Source: UBA4055 sp964648295 (GTDB taxonomy: Bacteria; UBA4055). From it: DNA of 64,000 bases. The stretch is taken from the NCBI GenBank assembly GCA_964648295.1, contig CAZYNH010000001.1, positions 1-64,000 of the forward strand, given 5' to 3'. The notes under the pieces were generated by a model. That model ran no database searches and was not told the DNA's origin. It saw nothing but the letters and a program-made list of their open reading frames with translations. This document shows, in pieces, positions 63,137-64,000 of this stretch (positions within the stretch are counted from its first letter, which is position 1; each line of letters opens with the position of its first letter). The position numbers and the translations under genes were made by a program.

Positions 63137-64000
63137 TTTCCTTCCTGCTTTCCTGCTGCTGTCCCTCTATCTTTTGTATCATTTTAACACAATGCTTGTA
63201 CTCCGGATATTCGGCGGAGAGTTTTTCGAACTCCTTCTTTGCTGATTTGAAGCAGGATACGGCTCTGTAATTCTGCTCGGAATCCAGATAAACCTGCCCG
63301 AGATTATAGTTGACCATAGCTTTATAGAACGGAAGCTCATGATTTCCGAGAAATTGAATAATATTCGACATCTCTTTTATCCCGTTCTCCATATCTCCCG
63401 CGTAACATCTGATCTTGTTATAAAGTATCATCAGCTTAAAAGTCAGTATTTTGTTATCCTCAAGCATCTGGCTGTTCTGGAAATAGAGAGCATAAGCCTC
63501 TCCGACAGATCCCATCGTTCTGTTCGCGTCTTTTATTTTCTCATAAACAAGGGTCAGGATTATCCTGAATGTTATCCTGTCCTTAAGCGGCATGGATCCG
63601 TCGACGGTTTTTTGTATCTTCAGGAGCGTTTTAAGTGACTTTTTATATTTACCCGTGTGTATGTTTATCAGGGCTTCGCAGAAGGAATGCCTGACTTTAA
63701 AAGGAATATTCTCTTTATGACAGTATATTCTGGCTGTGTCGAGTATCCTTTGAGCGTCGACAGGCTTATGCTGCCTTAACAGGATCTTGCACTTCACGAA
63801 CAGGGCTTCGGTCATTTTCACATTCCGTTTGAGAAGCGATCTGATGTCTATGGATTTATCTATGCTCTGAAGAGCTGTTTCAAGCTTTCCGGTCGTGTAG
63901 TAATACACTGCCCTCCGGTAATAAATGTCGCTTGTAAGATCCGTAATATTAATATCCTCGGGTTTTTCGACGCCGCAGTTGATCAGCGAAAGGGCGTCGC
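63129..64000 (-). CDS. TPR-repeat protein, 5' end beyond the window
   Basis: The frame is open through 64000, so this is the C-terminal part of a larger protein; GTG at 63908 is an internal codon, not a demonstrated start. Helical pairs such as YYRRAVYYYTTGKLETALQSI, YNLGQVYLDSEQNYRAVSCF and FCEALINIHTGKYKKSLKTL are tetratricopeptide repeats, about five visible. Such proteins act as scaffolds. The partner may be the downstream DUF4175-like protein, with which it overlaps by 8 nt. Confidence 0.75.
   Translation of the reverse strand, partial: DALSLINCGVEKPEDINITDLTSDIYYRRAVYYYTTGKLETALQSIDKSIDIRSLLKRNVKMTEALFVKCKILLRQHKPVDAQRILDTARIYCHKENIPFKVRHSFCEALINIHTGKYKKSLKTLLKIQKTVDGSMPLKDRITFRIILTLVYEKIKDANRTMGSVGEAYALYFQNSQMLEDNKILTFKLMILYNKIRCYAGDMENGIKEMSNIIQFLGNHELPFYKAMVNYNLGQVYLDSEQNYRAVSCFKSAKKEFEKLSAEYPEYKHCVKMIQKIEGQQQESRKENE

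Overview
The window reads as an anaerobic bacterium of the FCB superphylum outside classical Bacteroidetes (Cloacimonadota/Delongbacteria-like). Two secreted proteins end in a type IX secretion (T9SS) type A sorting domain with YPNPFN. There is a bacterial geranylgeranylglyceryl-phosphate synthase (GGGPS), a DUF4175-like protein, a deoxyhypusine-synthase-like polyamine enzyme and a soluble NADH/NADPH-ferredoxin module. Several promoters read TTGACA or TTGACT, 16-17 bp, TATATT or TATAAT, which is sigma70-like and unlike the TTTG/TAnnTTTG promoters of Bacteroides. The taxon is an inference; no rRNA is present.

1-20.9 kb is the most unusual region. Almost everything is on the minus strand: two different glutamate dehydrogenases (NADP-type at 9189, GudB-type at 19598) are interleaved with four large proteins that carry the ATP-binding domain of PEP synthase/pyruvate phosphate dikinase (PPDK_N) but lack the phosphohistidine and PEP/pyruvate barrel domains of the real enzymes. 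All four instead share a C-terminal domain with GPGRWG and SQGSHFF-like motifs. Two carry paired receiver-like domains, one has an N-terminal GAF-like region and a C-terminal nucleotidyltransferase domain, and one is minimal. One leads an operon with a NuoE-NuoF-(NuoG+GltD) module, two lie in an operon with the second glutamate dehydrogenase, and a metallophosphatase sits between them. The two receiver-bearing paralogues share a promoter block. I read this as a candidate uncharacterised control system at the glutamate/2-oxoglutarate/NAD(P)H node.

21-29.4 kb (+) holds envelope genes (small coiled-coil lipoprotein, LysM protein), then pgpH, ybeY, a CorC/HlyC-type CBS protein, tig, clpP and clpX, tightly packed. 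29.4-30.8 kb holds a frameshifted DUF4143-type AAA ATPase behind a direct repeat. 30.9-35.6 kb is an operon of thiN, udp, arginine decarboxylase, agmatinase and a DHS-like enzyme, the last four joined by ATGA overlaps. 35.6-40.2 kb is yceD-rpmF-plsX-fabH-fabD-fabG behind a strong promoter.

40.3-45.3 kb (-) has two T9SS cargo proteins: a degenerate C13-protease-like/beta-helix protein and a BNR-repeat-like protein with a consensus promoter. 45.7-64 kb (-) is a thirteen-gene co-directional run, mostly overlapping or a few bases apart: TPR protein (cut by the window edge), DUF4175-like, degenerate 5'-nucleotidase, hybrid histidine kinase, lipA, degenerate McsB-like protein, CvpA-like, eno, LysM lipoprotein, GGGPS, hotdog thioesterase, an oversized MutL/GlmL-like ATPase and a zinc-ribbon protein. 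Several proteins in the window keep a fold but have lost catalytic residues. No tRNA, rRNA, CRISPR array or intact insertion sequence was seen.
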